Shown: positions 1 to 7,071, numbered from the stretch's first letter. The stretch: 55,460 bases of DNA from Firmicutes bacterium ADurb.Bin193 (GCA_002070105.1 MWCQ01000015.1:1-55460); one strand, 5' to 3'. Notes: a model not told the origin generated them from the sequence alone. Numbers and translations: made by a program.

Positions 1-1278
1 CGCTCCGCCTATACCTTTGCCGATTGTTAATGCTTTATCGGCAAGCCATTTTTGTCCTTTGCTCGACCACCATTCATCAAACGGCTTTGCTATAACATCA
101 CCCCATAGGATTTTTATCTTTCCGCCCATGTTAGCGTTTTTGAATGCATCGGTATTTGTAATTTCAAGCAGTTTTTCTGTAAACTTTCCTAAAGCCGTTA
201 CTGCCCTTGTAGATAGGTCGTACGCAAAATCTTTTGCTCTGTCGCCTAATTTTATTAAGCCTTGCTCATTAGTATTAACAAAATCAACAACCTTGCTTAA
301 ACCGTTTTTTACGCCGTCACGCAAGCCCTCGCCCCACTTGGAGAGTATATTGATTTTAAATGCATCTTTTAATTGTTCCTTCAGCCCCTTAACTGTTAGT
401 TTTGCCGTTTTGTCCATCAGCCCGTCAAATTCCTTCATGCCATCCAAAAGGTATTTAAGCGCTTGGTCTGAACCTATTAAACCATCCTCTATCATTTTTG
501 AAGCTTTGCCTATCCCTGCATCGTCTGTTCCAAACCCTAACCCTTTCGCTATGTATGCTTTTGCTTTTATACCTGCAGAGGCTAACTGGTTAAGGTCCTG
601 TGTGTAAAGTTTTCCCTTTGATTTTATTTCTGAAAGGGCATATGTGATACGCTCCAGTCCTTCCTCGCCCTTGCCGGTCCCTGCGGTGGCATCACCTATG
701 ACTTTAAGGTCCTTTATAACATCCTCGGGCTTCCATCCCATAGCAATCATTTTTTGTGTATATGTTATTACTCCCTCGGTTTCAAATGGTGTAGCCTGCG
801 CGAATTTGTTTATATCGTTCATCATTTTTTGTGCCTTTTCAGCGGATTTAAACATGGTTTCAAAGCCTAATTGTGCATTTGTTATGCTATCCGCCAATGC
901 AATCGGTTCAAATATTGACTTTTTGGCGGCATACCCTGTAAAAATCCCGGTAACTATGCCGCGGAAACTTGTAATAAAATTATACAGGCTGCGGAGTGGT
1001 TTTGTAGCATAGTCAATGACTTTCATTGAAAAACTAAAGGTTTTCCCCGTCATATTTTTAAGCGAATTGCCCACTTTGCTTATGATTTCCGTCGCCTTAT
1101 CTCTTACAGCAAGCGTGGGATTAGCTTTTGCCCCGCTCAATGTATCCATTTGCTTTTTTGCCTTTTTTATGCTTTCGTCGAATTTATCAACCTTTTTTGT
1201 TGCTCCGTCAACGCCTTGACTTGTATTATCTACAAACCGTGCGGCAATGTCTATAACAACTACATCCGGCGATTTCAT
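1..1278 (-). CDS. Phage tail tape measure protein, N-terminal part (truncated by window edge)
   Basis: Open - strand reading frame of 426 codons running off the window. ATG at 1278 follows a weak GAGGTG site. It resembles the tape-measure N-terminal domain of long-tailed phages: about residues 120-260 carry the typical LGFETMF, FAQATPFET, KGKLYTQDLNQLASAG and DGLIGSDQALKYL stretches. Residues 80-110 are rich in basic and aromatic residues, followed by a glycine-rich hydrophobic stretch. The protein sets tail length and threads into the tail tube. The C-terminal part lies outside the window. It is directly preceded by a Rha-like regulator gene rather than by a major tail protein and tail chaperones, which is abnormal for an intact siphophage or myophage. 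Family call is confident; intactness cannot be judged. Confidence 0.8.
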   Translation of the reverse strand, partial: MKSPDVVVIDIAARFVDNTSQGVDGATKKVDKFDESIKKAKKQMDTLSGAKANPTLAVRDKATEIISKVGNSLKNMTGKTFSFSMKVIDYATKPLRSLYNFITSFRGIVTGIFTGYAAKKSIFEPIALADSITNAQLGFETMFKSAEKAQKMMNDINKFAQATPFETEGVITYTQKMIAMGWKPEDVIKDLKVIGDATAGTGKGEEGLERITYALSEIKSKGKLYTQDLNQLASAGIKAKAYIAKGLGFGTDDAGIGKASKMIEDGLIGSDQALKYLLDGMKEFDGLMDKTAKLTVKGLKEQLKDAFKINILSKWGEGLRDGVKNGLSKVVDFVNTNEQGLIKLGDRAKDFAYDLSTRAVTALGKFTEKLLEITNTDAFKNANMGGKIKILWGDVIAKPFDEWWSSKGQKWLADKALTIGKGIGGA

Positions 1279-1313
1279 AATGCATACACCTCTTTTACTT
1301 TGGATTTTTTATA

Positions 1314-1973
1314 TTATGCAGATAACTTAGCTTTGCTTTTGGCTGTGAGTGCTTTTATTTCATGATAGATATACCCCATATCAATTAATGCTATTATATG
1401 ATTTTCTGCAATGCGGACTTGATTTAATTCCCCGGTGCTCAAGAAATCACTCGCTATCGCCCTGCTGTTCGCTCCACGTTCTTTACGCAGCTGTGCAGCC
1501 GTTCTGCCTAAAGCGTTTTTATATGCAAGGTCTGTAAATTGCTTAAAAGCAAATTTTTTATGCGGACTGTCGGGTATTTTCGTATCTATTACCTCAGCAA
1601 GTGTCTTTTGTACGGGTTTTAATTCCTGCTTTGCTATCAGCCTTTCGGTTAATTCCTTCCTCATTTTGTAAAAAGCCTTTACAAGTGCCACTTTAAAGTT
1701 AACTACCGCTTCGGTATTCTTTAAGAATGTTATTAATAGAGTTGCCTGCTGCTCGTTTAGGTATATGCTTTCCTCGGGTCTGCCACCTGTACTTTCGGAC
1801 TCATATGGGACCAAAAGTCCAAACGATTCAAACGCTTTTTTATGCTTATTGATTGCCGCTTTTATTTTTTTATGCCCTATGCCTGTAAAATCTGCAATTA
1901 CTTTTGAAGTAGTCAACGGCACGGCATTAATGCTCTTATTGCTTAAAAAGACCAATTCCTTACTTGCTTTCAA
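1314..1973 (-). CDS. Rha-family phage regulatory protein
   Basis: About 219 aa if it starts at TTG 1973, where a GGGGGCGG stretch sits 4-11 nt upstream; a GTG at 2051 would lengthen it but overlaps the previous gene by 92 bp and has no ribosome site. The N-terminal half has the Rha pattern: a winged-helix-like SKVIADFTGIGHKKIKAAI, then GRPEESIYLNEQQATLL and FKVALVKAFYKMRKEL. Rha proteins are phage-encoded regulators that interfere with phage growth in some hosts; their mechanism is poorly defined. The C-terminal 90 residues are basic and unrecognised. Its location between a small-terminase-like gene and the tape measure is unusual, because Rha genes normally sit in early or lysogeny modules. 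Confidence 0.7.
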   Translation of the reverse strand: MKASKELVFLSNKSINAVPLTTSKVIADFTGIGHKKIKAAINKHKKAFESFGLLVPYESESTGGRPEESIYLNEQQATLLITFLKNTEAVVNFKVALVKAFYKMRKELTERLIAKQELKPVQKTLAEVIDTKIPDSPHKKFAFKQFTDLAYKNALGRTAAQLRKERGANSRAIASDFLSTGELNQVRIAENHIIALIDMGYIYHEIKALTAKSKAKLSA

Positions 1974-2487
1974 TATTTCCGCCCCCTTCGCTCTCTTTCT
2001 CTCTGCCGTTAGTGGGTAAGTATATTTGTACAAGCGGGGCAGTTCCCTCACGGCCGAACAGTTCGGTGCTTTCCGACGGTTCTCCGCGGCTTAGCCTTTC
2101 CAGTTTGCTTGCAACTTCTATCATTCTGCTCACGTCGTTGGGTGTCATAGCATCGTCGGGGATTGCCTGCAGTCCTTTTAATGCTTTTGTCAGCATTGCC
2201 CTTGCCGCCTTAATATGAAGCTGTGCCATTTCTTCCCGTTCTTTTTCGTTCCGCTCCCGCGCCTGCCTGTCAAGTTCTGCATCGTATTGTACGGCTCGTT
2301 CTACCCAGTTATATTTTTTGCACCATTCGGCAATAGTTGTACGGTTTTTGCATAGTTTTTGTGCAGTGCTTCTTATGCTTCTGTCCGTACCGCTATCCCT
2401 ATAATCTATAAATGCCTCAAATGCTCTTGCTGTTTCTTTTGGCAGACGTTCCCACGGTTCGGGCAAAGCGTTTTTATTCGCTGCCAT
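1960..2487 (-). CDS. Phage terminase small-subunit-like protein
   Basis: 175 aa, ATG at 2487 just after the upstream gene's stop (2491). The N-terminal 65 residues form a helix-turn-helix of the kind found in small terminases of clostridial phages (SIRSTAQKLCKNRTTIAEW, then CKKYNWVERAVQYDAEL). A charged helix follows (about 70-100), then a LERLSRGEPSEST segment that I associate with the same family. Small terminases recognise the pac/cos site and load the large ATPase/nuclease subunit. No large subunit follows; the next gene is Rha-like. It could instead be a helix-turn-helix protein of another role. The HTH is clear, the terminase assignment is moderate. Confidence 0.55.
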   Translation of the reverse strand: MAANKNALPEPWERLPKETARAFEAFIDYRDSGTDRSIRSTAQKLCKNRTTIAEWCKKYNWVERAVQYDAELDRQARERNEKEREEMAQLHIKAARAMLTKALKGLQAIPDDAMTPNDVSRMIEVASKLERLSRGEPSESTELFGREGTAPLVQIYLPTNGREKESEGGGNIESK

Positions 2488-2490
2488 AAT

Positions 2491-2886
2491 CTATGCCTCC
2501 TTGTTTAACAAATAGTCGAGAACCTTGCAAATACCCTTTAACGCCCCTTTTATTCGCTCGGTATTATATGGTGAATTACCTTCTACGCTGTCAATGGCCG
2601 CCTTTGTATTGGCGAATGTATCAAGCAACTTTTCAAGGGGTGTTTTTTCCGCATCTGCTTGTTCAGCCGCTATTATCGCCTGCCGTTCCTCTCTTAATTG
2701 CTGTTGGTGTTCCGCCTTAAGCCGTTTATATATTCTATCAAAGTCATCGGCTTCACCGGGAGCGAGTTTTGGATACATTGAAGAATAATATCCCTTTTCC
2801 TTGATAAATTCCAAAACCATGCCTTTTATGCGTTCTTCCTTCTGTGCCTTCATCTGTGCAATTTGTTCCGCTGTATACATTTCCAT
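2491..2886 (-). CDS. Phage protein of unknown function, helical
   Basis: 131 aa with ATG at 2886; AAAGGAG at 2894-2900 lies about 8-11 nt upstream, so the GTG at 2898 that overlaps this site is rejected. The sequence is highly charged and probably alpha-helical throughout (EQIAQMKAQKEERIKGM near the start; LKAEHQQQLREERQAIIAA at about 60-80). There are no cysteine motifs, signal peptide or membrane segments. I do not recognise the family. It lies between an XkdF-like protease and a small-terminase-like gene, so a structural, scaffold-like or packaging role is conceivable but unproven. Confidence 0.6.
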   Translation of the reverse strand: MEMYTAEQIAQMKAQKEERIKGMVLEFIKEKGYYSSMYPKLAPGEADDFDRIYKRLKAEHQQQLREERQAIIAAEQADAEKTPLEKLLDTFANTKAAIDSVEGNSPYNTERIKGALKGICKVLDYLLNKEA

Positions 2887-2902
2887 AATGTAAATCACTC
2901 CT

Positions 2903-3736
2903 TTAATTTTTAATAGTTAATTGTCTTACAAAACCTTCTAAAATGCCCCGCTCCGCTATCAAATCATTATAAAACTGTCTTTCTTCCGGGGTGCTTCCTT
3001 TTTGCGGCTTGCTTTTTTCTATAAGCCTTTCGAGTTCCGTAATGCGTTTTTTCAAGTTCCGCCTTACCGCCTCGGGCTTTTTGGTTTCCAAGTCATTATT
3101 TATTTCGTTTTTCAGCTTGGTCCTAAGGCGTTTATATCTGTCTGTTCGTGTCTGAGCAATTCCGACTTGCTTATTACCTTTTGTAATAATGCGGGTTTTA
3201 TCGCTGTATATAAACCCTTGCGAGGCGGTTGGCTTGCTGTCGGTAATTACAAGCGGTGTTTTGTTTCCGCCTATGATAACGGTTTTACCCTTGCATACCC
3301 CGCTATATACTTGCTTAAATCCTTTTGCAATGCCGTTATTTGGCTTGCCGACTGTTTGGCGGACTGCCTCGCCCTCAATGCTGAACATATTGTATTCACC
3401 GCTTTTTACCTTTTCCCAAACGTCGGCATCGGTAATTTTAAAACCTATCCACCAACCTTGAGGAGTTACAGCGGGGTCAAAGCCCATAGCCTCGATTTTA
3501 TCAGCTGTATATACAACGCTTTCAACAAGTACCGCTACGTCGCTTTTTTTGTGCATTTCGCCCCCGCTCCTGTGGTGCAATACAAAATTGTATGCCGCTT
3601 CCTCGAGGTCTGATATGTCTATAATATCGTCCTGCCAGTCCTGTATAACCTCGCCGTTTGCTCTTGTTGAAATGTTTGCCCAACCAAAGGCAAGCTGTTT
3701 TTCCTCGTTTATTTTTCTGATTTTTACCGGGTTCAT
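2903..3736 (-). CDS. XkdF-like phage prohead serine protease
   Basis: 277 aa. Residues 8-130 match the XkdF / Peptidase_S78_2 type of putative phage serine protease: LAFGWANIS, QDDIIDISDLEEAAYNFV, the histidine-containing GGEMHKK, VLVESVVYT, GWWIGFKITDADVWEKVKSG and MFSIEGEA. Such proteins mature the capsid and usually lie between portal and major capsid genes. The C-terminal part (about 190-270) is a basic helical region with a K/E-rich repeat. ATG at 3736 is the natural family start. Here the protease precedes the small-terminase-like gene and neither portal nor capsid follows, so it is out of its normal context. Family assignment good; function in this element uncertain. Confidence 0.72.
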   Translation of the reverse strand: MNPVKIRKINEEKQLAFGWANISTRANGEVIQDWQDDIIDISDLEEAAYNFVLHHRSGGEMHKKSDVAVLVESVVYTADKIEAMGFDPAVTPQGWWIGFKITDADVWEKVKSGEYNMFSIEGEAVRQTVGKPNNGIAKGFKQVYSGVCKGKTVIIGGNKTPLVITDSKPTASQGFIYSDKTRIITKGNKQVGIAQTRTDRYKRLRTKLKNEINNDLETKKPEAVRRNLKKRITELERLIEKSKPQKGSTPEERQFYNDLIAERGILEGFVRQLTIKN

Positions 3737-3752
3737 TGTGTTGCCTCGCTTT

Positions 3753-4052
3753 CTATGGCAAATTTAATATTGTTGCAACCTTGCAAATAAAACGGTACCG
3801 TGCTTTGGTATAATAGTTACTGTGCTTTTTTATGACCAGTTTCACATCTTCCCATGTTCTTTTTTGAAAATCTATTATAACAACTGCCTTTACGCCGTCT
3901 GGGTTGTCTTTCTCTGCTTCCTGCAGTGCCTGCCTTACAGCTTGTACCTTTGCTTGTTCATTGGGTTGTAGGTAATGTTTTTGTGATAATACAGGGTATT
4001 CCTGTAATATGCTTACAACATAATCATACCAAATAGGGCGGTTCTTACTCAT
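3753..4052 (-). CDS. ArpU/RinA-like phage late transcription regulator (tentative)
   Basis: 99 aa, ATG at 4052 with GGGGAG 7 nt upstream; a longer in-frame start at 4163 overlaps the sigma factor gene and is rejected. It begins inside the last codons of the sigma-factor gene (8-bp overlap), implying translational coupling. The protein has the layout of small ArpU/RinA/DUF1492-type activators: a YPVLSQKHYL helix, a central loop, then VVIIDFQKRTWEDVKLVIKK and TKARYRFICKVATIL, resembling a sigma-region-4-like helix pair ending in a hydrophobic R-F-x-x-x-V-A signature. Such proteins switch on phage late genes. No stronger motif is visible. Confidence 0.5.
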   Translation of the reverse strand: MSKNRPIWYDYVVSILQEYPVLSQKHYLQPNEQAKVQAVRQALQEAEKDNPDGVKAVVIIDFQKRTWEDVKLVIKKHSNYYTKARYRFICKVATILNLP

Positions 4053-4686
4053 ATGCTCCCCGCCTCTCTTGGTAAAACTTATGGAGCGGGGCTGTGCTTT
4101 CCGTTTTCTTTCGCAATTCTTTAATAGCGGTTTTTTCCAGTTGCCTTGCCTTTTCCAATGCAACGCCCATTATGTCGGCGGTATTCTCGACATTATATCC
4201 GTCATAATATCTTAGCTGAATTGCCTGCTGTTGGCTTGGAGTCAATGCCTTTTTAAGTGTGGAGCGGAGAAGGATTTTTATTTCCAAATATTCAAGATTG
4301 TTTAAAACATTATCAATCTCTGCAGCTGCTGCCGGGTCCGCTATAAGGTCTATACCTTCCGTAGGTTCGTTGGCCGCCAAAGGTGCATTAAGCGTTGTTA
4401 AGTCATCTTTGTTCTTGTCGTTATTCCGTAATTTTAAAATATAGCCAATCAAGCATTTATAAAAGTATGTAATGAATTTTGCGCCCTTTGTATCGTCATA
4501 GTCATTTGCCGCCTTAACCAGTGCGAAATATGCTTCTTGCCGTAGGTCATCATGCTCATATTGTAATGCAGGGGCGTATCTGTTAATAACCTTATGAATT
4601 ATGCCAATGTTTTGCTTATAAAGCTGTTCCATTGCCTGTGTGTCGCCGTTTTTTGCTCTGTGTATCAATCTTTCGTTGGTTTCCAT
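4045..4686 (-). CDS. Phage-encoded sigma-70 family RNA polymerase sigma factor
   Basis: 213 aa. Region 2 covers about residues 5-90 (RLIHRAKNGDTQAMEQLY, then YEHDDLRQEAYFALVKAA and KGAKFITYFYKCLIGYIL, the core-binding and -10 recognition helices). Region 4 covers about 145-195 (LTPSQQQAIQLRYYDGYNV, then TADIMGVALEKARQLEK). Region 3 is missing, as in short alternative sigma factors. It probably directs the phage's own transcription of downstream genes together with the overlapping ArpU-like gene. AGGAGG lies about 12 nt before ATG 4686. Immediately upstream on the opposite strand is a consensus promoter for a candidate small RNA. Confidence 0.82.
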   Translation of the reverse strand: METNERLIHRAKNGDTQAMEQLYKQNIGIIHKVINRYAPALQYEHDDLRQEAYFALVKAANDYDDTKGAKFITYFYKCLIGYILKLRNNDKNKDDLTTLNAPLAANEPTEGIDLIADPAAAAEIDNVLNNLEYLEIKILLRSTLKKALTPSQQQAIQLRYYDGYNVENTADIMGVALEKARQLEKTAIKELRKKTESTAPLHKFYQERRGAYE

Positions 4687-4716
4687 TTGACAAGCCGACC
4701 TCCTCTATGATATAAT
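4687..4716 (+). promoter_or_regulatory. Consensus sigma-A promoter firing away from the sigma-factor gene
   Basis: TTGACA (4687-4692), 18-nt spacer, TATAAT (4711-4716). Both hexamers match consensus exactly. It points to the + strand, where no coding region follows; the transcript would start near 4723 and meet an intrinsic terminator at 4753-4791. This is the basis for the ncRNA call. Confidence 0.6.
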
Positions 4717-4722
4717 TTACAT

Positions 4723-4791
4723 AAAGTGGTCGCCCCTTCATTGTTGGAAAAGTACCTTTTTAATCTTTTGCGGTTAGAAAGGTATTTTTTT
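4723..4791 (+). ncRNA. Candidate short phage-encoded RNA (about 70 nt; about 125 nt if read through)
   Basis: Region bounded by the consensus promoter at 4687-4716 and the hairpin plus seven T at 4753-4791. There is no ORF with a ribosome site. The first 30 nt (AAGTGGTCGCCCCTTC...) are unpaired, C-rich and could be a seed. A second terminator at 4808-4847 would catch read-through. I do not recognise a known RNA family. The call rests on promoter-terminator spacing alone. Confidence 0.45.
4753..4791 (+). terminator. Intrinsic terminator of the candidate phage sRNA
   Basis: Arms 4753-4763 and 4774-4784 pair over 11 bp with one G-U and a 10-nt loop, followed by seven T (4785-4791). Read on the - strand no good T-tract follows, so it is directional to +. 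Confidence 0.6.
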
Positions 4792-4807
4792 GCTTTGATG
4801 TCTTTCT

Positions 4808-4847
4808 GCTGTCAATTGTCAGCGATTTGCTGACAGCTGTTTTTTTT
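4808..4847 (+). terminator. Second terminator-like hairpin with competing stems
   Basis: GCTGTCA (4808-4814) pairs with TGACAGC (4831-4837), while TGTCAGC (4817-4823) can instead pair with GCTGACA (4829-4835); eight T follow at 4840-4847. The two stems are mutually exclusive in part, which is the arrangement of an attenuator, though it may simply be a backup terminator. Confidence 0.45.
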
Positions 4848-4880
4848 GCATCTCTCCGTGCAGTAATATTATATTGTTTT

Positions 4881-5297
4881 TTAATCATTAACATTATCAG
4901 TTACATTATCAGTTACATTATCAGTTACATTATCAGTTACATTATCAGTTACATTATCAGTTACATTATCAGTTATTTTTGTTATACTATCTATAACACC
5001 GTTATTTTTGTTATCATCTTCTATAACACTGTTATTCTTCCCCCAGCGACTTGCCATGCCCTTTTTCCCGGCTTCGCTACGCTTTTTTACTTCCAACTCC
5101 CATTTTTCATTATCCCTATCCAAAGCCGATTTTATGAATGAAAACGCCATATTTAAAACCCGGTCGGCAAAAGCAGGAATTTCACCCGTGGAGCTATAGT
5201 TAAAAATTGCGCGAAATAGCTTTCCGAATTCCTCATCAGTAAGCTCCTTGCAATATTCCATGTAGTCATTATAAACGACAAAACTATTTTTTGGCAT
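4881..5297 (-). CDS. DUF6291-type phage replication-associated protein with TDNV repeat tail
   Basis: 138 aa. Residues 1-90 match the conserved N-terminal domain found on clostridial phage replication proteins (NSFVVYNDYMEYCKELTDEEF, AIFNYSSTGEIPAF, FSFIKSALDRDNEKW, KRSEAGKKGM, SRWG). The C-terminus is seven exact copies of Thr-Asp-Asn-Val, encoded by a 12-bp tandem repeat, ending VND. In relatives such Asn/Val repeats are linkers to a further domain; here the protein stops in the repeat, so it may be a truncated form that has lost its C-terminal domain. It lies downstream of the excisionase-like genes, as an early gene. Confidence 0.65.
   Translation of the reverse strand: MPKNSFVVYNDYMEYCKELTDEEFGKLFRAIFNYSSTGEIPAFADRVLNMAFSFIKSALDRDNEKWELEVKKRSEAGKKGMASRWGKNNSVIEDDNKNNGVIDSITKITDNVTDNVTDNVTDNVTDNVTDNVTDNVND
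4891..4974. repeat. 12-bp tandem repeat, seven exact copies, inside a coding region
   Basis: Unit ACATTATCAGTT on the + strand repeats seven times without a mismatch across 84 bp. It encodes (TDNV)7 in the DUF6291-type gene. Exact identity of all copies points to recent slippage expansion. Unit length keeps the frame. Confidence 0.95.
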
Positions 5298-5304
5298 TCA
5301 ACAC

Positions 5305-5559
5305 CTACCTCCCGACCGCTATTTTGCGAATGACTCCTATATGCTGTTCCTGCAGCGGAGCAGGGGGAGCAGGAGCGTAGTCGCCACTTAAAAAGGCTTG
5401 AAGTTTGTCTACATCGACCAGTCGTTTCGATGCCACCTCTACGCACGGGAATTTACCAGTCGCCACCAATTGCCTAAGCCCGGATATGGTTAGTGCTGTT
5501 AGTGGGTCGGCAGCTTTTATTTCTCTCACAGCCTGTGGTATTGTTCTTATTTTGCACAT
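5305..5559 (-). CDS. Small helix-turn-helix phage DNA-binding protein
   Basis: 84 aa, ATG 5559, overlapping the previous gene's end by 13 bp (translational coupling). It has the layout of an excisionase-like winged HTH: MCKIRTIPQAVREIKAADP, TISGLRQLVATGKFPCVEV, then SKRLVDVDKLQAFL. Proteins with this start are widespread in clostridial prophages and bind DNA as small regulators or recombination directionality factors. The tail is proline-rich. Exact target unknown. Confidence 0.65.
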   Translation of the reverse strand: MCKIRTIPQAVREIKAADPLTALTISGLRQLVATGKFPCVEVASKRLVDVDKLQAFLSGDYAPAPPAPLQEQHIGVIRKIAVGR

Positions 5560-5774
5560 TCAATCTCACCTGCCTTTGTTGTAATTGTTTGAGAGTTTAA
5601 CCATTTAAAAAAATTCTCTTTGGTAACTACAATTTTCCTACCTATTCTTTTGCTTTGCATATCCGGGTGATACAAAATATTATAAGCAGTTGGTCTGCTA
5701 AAACCAAGTTTTTGTATATCCTTCGCAGTAATTAGCAATGGCAATTCTTCTTTGTTTATAATTTTCGAGTTCAT
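5547..5774 (-). CDS. Excisionase-like helix-turn-helix protein, first early gene
   Basis: 75 aa, ATG 5774 preceded by AGGAGG. The HTH runs from about residue 13 to 60 (LLITAKDIQKLGFSRPTAY, RIGRKIVVTKENFFKWLN), the MerR/Xis-type architecture seen in excisionases and in small phage regulators. As the first gene of the leftward transcript opposite the repressor it corresponds to the xis/cro position of temperate elements. It may drive excision together with the integrase at 7139, or repress the repressor promoter. Confidence 0.65.
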   Translation of the reverse strand: MNSKIINKEELPLLITAKDIQKLGFSRPTAYNILYHPDMQSKRIGRKIVVTKENFFKWLNSQTITTKAGEIECAK

Positions 5775-5798
5775 GCTTCAACCTCCTTATTATCCATT

Positions 5799-5884
5799 CG
5801 AGTATATTTTATATTATAACACTCGTTTGAAATATTGTCAATGCTTTTGAGTAAATATATTAAAATGTATTGCAATTGAGTAAA
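5799..5884. promoter_or_regulatory. Putative operators of the lysis-lysogeny switch
   Basis: Two exact TTGAGTAAA motifs (5847-5855, 5876-5884), a CGAGTATA variant at 5799-5806 and an inverted ACTCG at 5821-5825 share an ACTC core spaced about 22-29 bp. One overlaps the -35/spacer of the repressor promoter, another sits between the two divergent promoters. They are plausible binding sites of the CI-like repressor; this is inference from motif placement. Confidence 0.5.
5813..5841 (-). promoter_or_regulatory. Early leftward phage promoter (xis/replication operon)
   Basis: On the - strand TTGACA (5841-5836), 17-nt spacer, TATAAT (5818-5813): a perfect consensus promoter directed at the gene starting at 5774. 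Confidence 0.8.
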
Positions 5885-5898
5885 AAATAGTGTATACT
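5870..5898 (+). promoter_or_regulatory. Repressor promoter (rightward)
   Basis: TTGCAA (5870-5875), 17-nt spacer, TATACT (5893-5898), about 23 nt before the repressor ATG at 5921. An operator-like TTGAGTAAA lies inside the spacer, which would allow autoregulation. Confidence 0.7.
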
Positions 5899-5920
5899 AC
5901 ATAATGAAAGGGTGATATGA

Positions 5921-6478
5921 ATGTTAGCAAAAAGAATAAAGGAATTAAGAGTTCAAAAAGGATTAACGCAACAAAAATTTGCTGAAATGATGAGCCTTGG
6001 CATTACTGCAGTAAACAATTACGAGAATGGAAATCGAACACCTTCTGCAGATACAGTCATTAAAATGGCTAAGTTTTTTGGTGTTCCATCTGATTATTTA
6101 TTGGGACTAAGCGATATTAAAAGTTTTGATATTGAAAATATGTCTATTAATAAAAAGCTCGGTCTTACACAAAGCGCAATTAATAAGCTAAAGAAGATAA
6201 ATGCAGAAGGCCTTGATTTCGAAAAAAAGTCATTAAATACTTTGAATTTAATTATAGATAATATGAGGTTTGAAGAATTTTTATATTATGCGACGGCATA
6301 TGCTTTTCCCAAAAGCGATGTGTCCATTAATTGTAAAAAATCTATTGACTTGACTAAAGCAAAATTATTAAATATGCAAGAGGATGATTTTAAAGAATAT
6401 TTTTTACTCCAACTAACACAAAACCTATTACACGACATATTATTTGATATTGAACACGAATACCCAAAGAATGATTAA
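5921..6478 (+). CDS. XRE-family CI-like phage repressor
   Basis: 185 aa. Residues 1-62 are a classic XRE helix-turn-helix (IKELRVQKGLTQQKFAEMM, GITAVNNYENGNRTPSADTV, KFFGVPSDYLLGLSD). The remaining 120 residues are helical and do not resemble a LexA/CI autoprotease: no Ser-Lys catalytic region is seen. Release of repression may therefore not be by RecA-stimulated self-cleavage. It is transcribed divergently from the xis-like gene and in the same direction as the membrane protein and integrase genes, the usual lysogeny module. The gene is clearly AT-richer than the chromosomal neighbours, consistent with acquired DNA. Confidence 0.85.
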   Translation: MLAKRIKELRVQKGLTQQKFAEMMSLGITAVNNYENGNRTPSADTVIKMAKFFGVPSDYLLGLSDIKSFDIENMSINKKLGLTQSAINKLKKINAEGLDFEKKSLNTLNLIIDNMRFEEFLYYATAYAFPKSDVSINCKKSIDLTKAKLLNMQEDDFKEYFLLQLTQNLLHDILFDIEHEYPKND

Positions 6479-6504
6479 TTTTTTTTATAAAAGGGGGCTG
6501 TCAA

Positions 6505-7071
6505 ATGAGTTACTACAAAACCTTCAAAGATGATTTCCTTATCAAAGTAATCACTTGCGGGGAATATACCCAACAGAACATTGACGACGCAATAGCGGAA
6601 GCCAAAAGGCGGGGCTTAAATGTTGACGGCTATTTGAAGTACGCACACCCGGCAGACGGTCAAGGAAAGGATTTGTTTTCAATAAAAGGGTTTAAGCTGC
6701 CATCTTCGCCTTGGCAGGCTGTTTCTATGGCATTGGTAATAGTGGGAATATTCAAGATTTTTATGGTATATCCGGGCTTAGGGTTGGTTTTATTTGCTCT
6801 TGGTGCAGGTGTGGCGTGGGCGTTCATAGAAGATAAGGCAAAAAGCAAGCCTGCCGGAGCGGTCGTCTGTCCTTACTGCGGTAGTAAAAACATTCAAATA
6901 GTTAATGAAACGCATATCAAAAAAAGGGGCTGTTTGGGTAACCTCATACATTTTATGATATTCTTCTTTGTTTGGTGGATATGGATTTTCGTATGGCTGT
7001 TTACGGGTAAAAAGACTGTGAACAAAACAAAGGCCGTATGCCTTGACTGTGGTAAGCAATGGTATATTTAA
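6505..7071 (+). CDS. Membrane protein with a zinc ribbon split by a transmembrane segment
   Basis: 188 aa, ATG 6505 with GGGGGC upstream. The N-terminal 65 residues are soluble. Residues 70-108 form one or two membrane segments, a CPYCG half-ribbon lies at 122-126, a very aromatic membrane segment at 147-166 (FFFVWWIWIFVWLF), and the second half CLDCG at 179-183. If both segments span the membrane, the two CxxC pairs may lie on the same side and form one ribbon. I do not recognise a named family. Its place between repressor and integrase, the lysogenic-conversion position, suggests a gene expressed in the lysogen, possibly for superinfection exclusion; this is inference only. Confidence 0.65.
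   Translation: MSYYKTFKDDFLIKVITCGEYTQQNIDDAIAEAKRRGLNVDGYLKYAHPADGQGKDLFSIKGFKLPSSPWQAVSMALVIVGIFKIFMVYPGLGLVLFALGAGVAWAFIEDKAKSKPAGAVVCPYCGSKNIQIVNETHIKKRGCLGNLIHFMIFFFVWWIWIFVWLFTGKKTVNKTKAVCLDCGKQWYI

Noticed and set aside
17-1219. + strand open frames over the first 1.2 kb
   Set aside because: They are antisense shadows of the tape measure gene, whose domain motifs are clear.
3753-4163. 136-aa version of the ArpU-like protein
   Set aside because: Its first 37 residues overlap the sigma-factor gene in another frame; ATG 4052 has a good ribosome site.
4891-4974. CRISPR array
   Set aside because: 12-bp units are contiguous without spacers and in frame within a gene.
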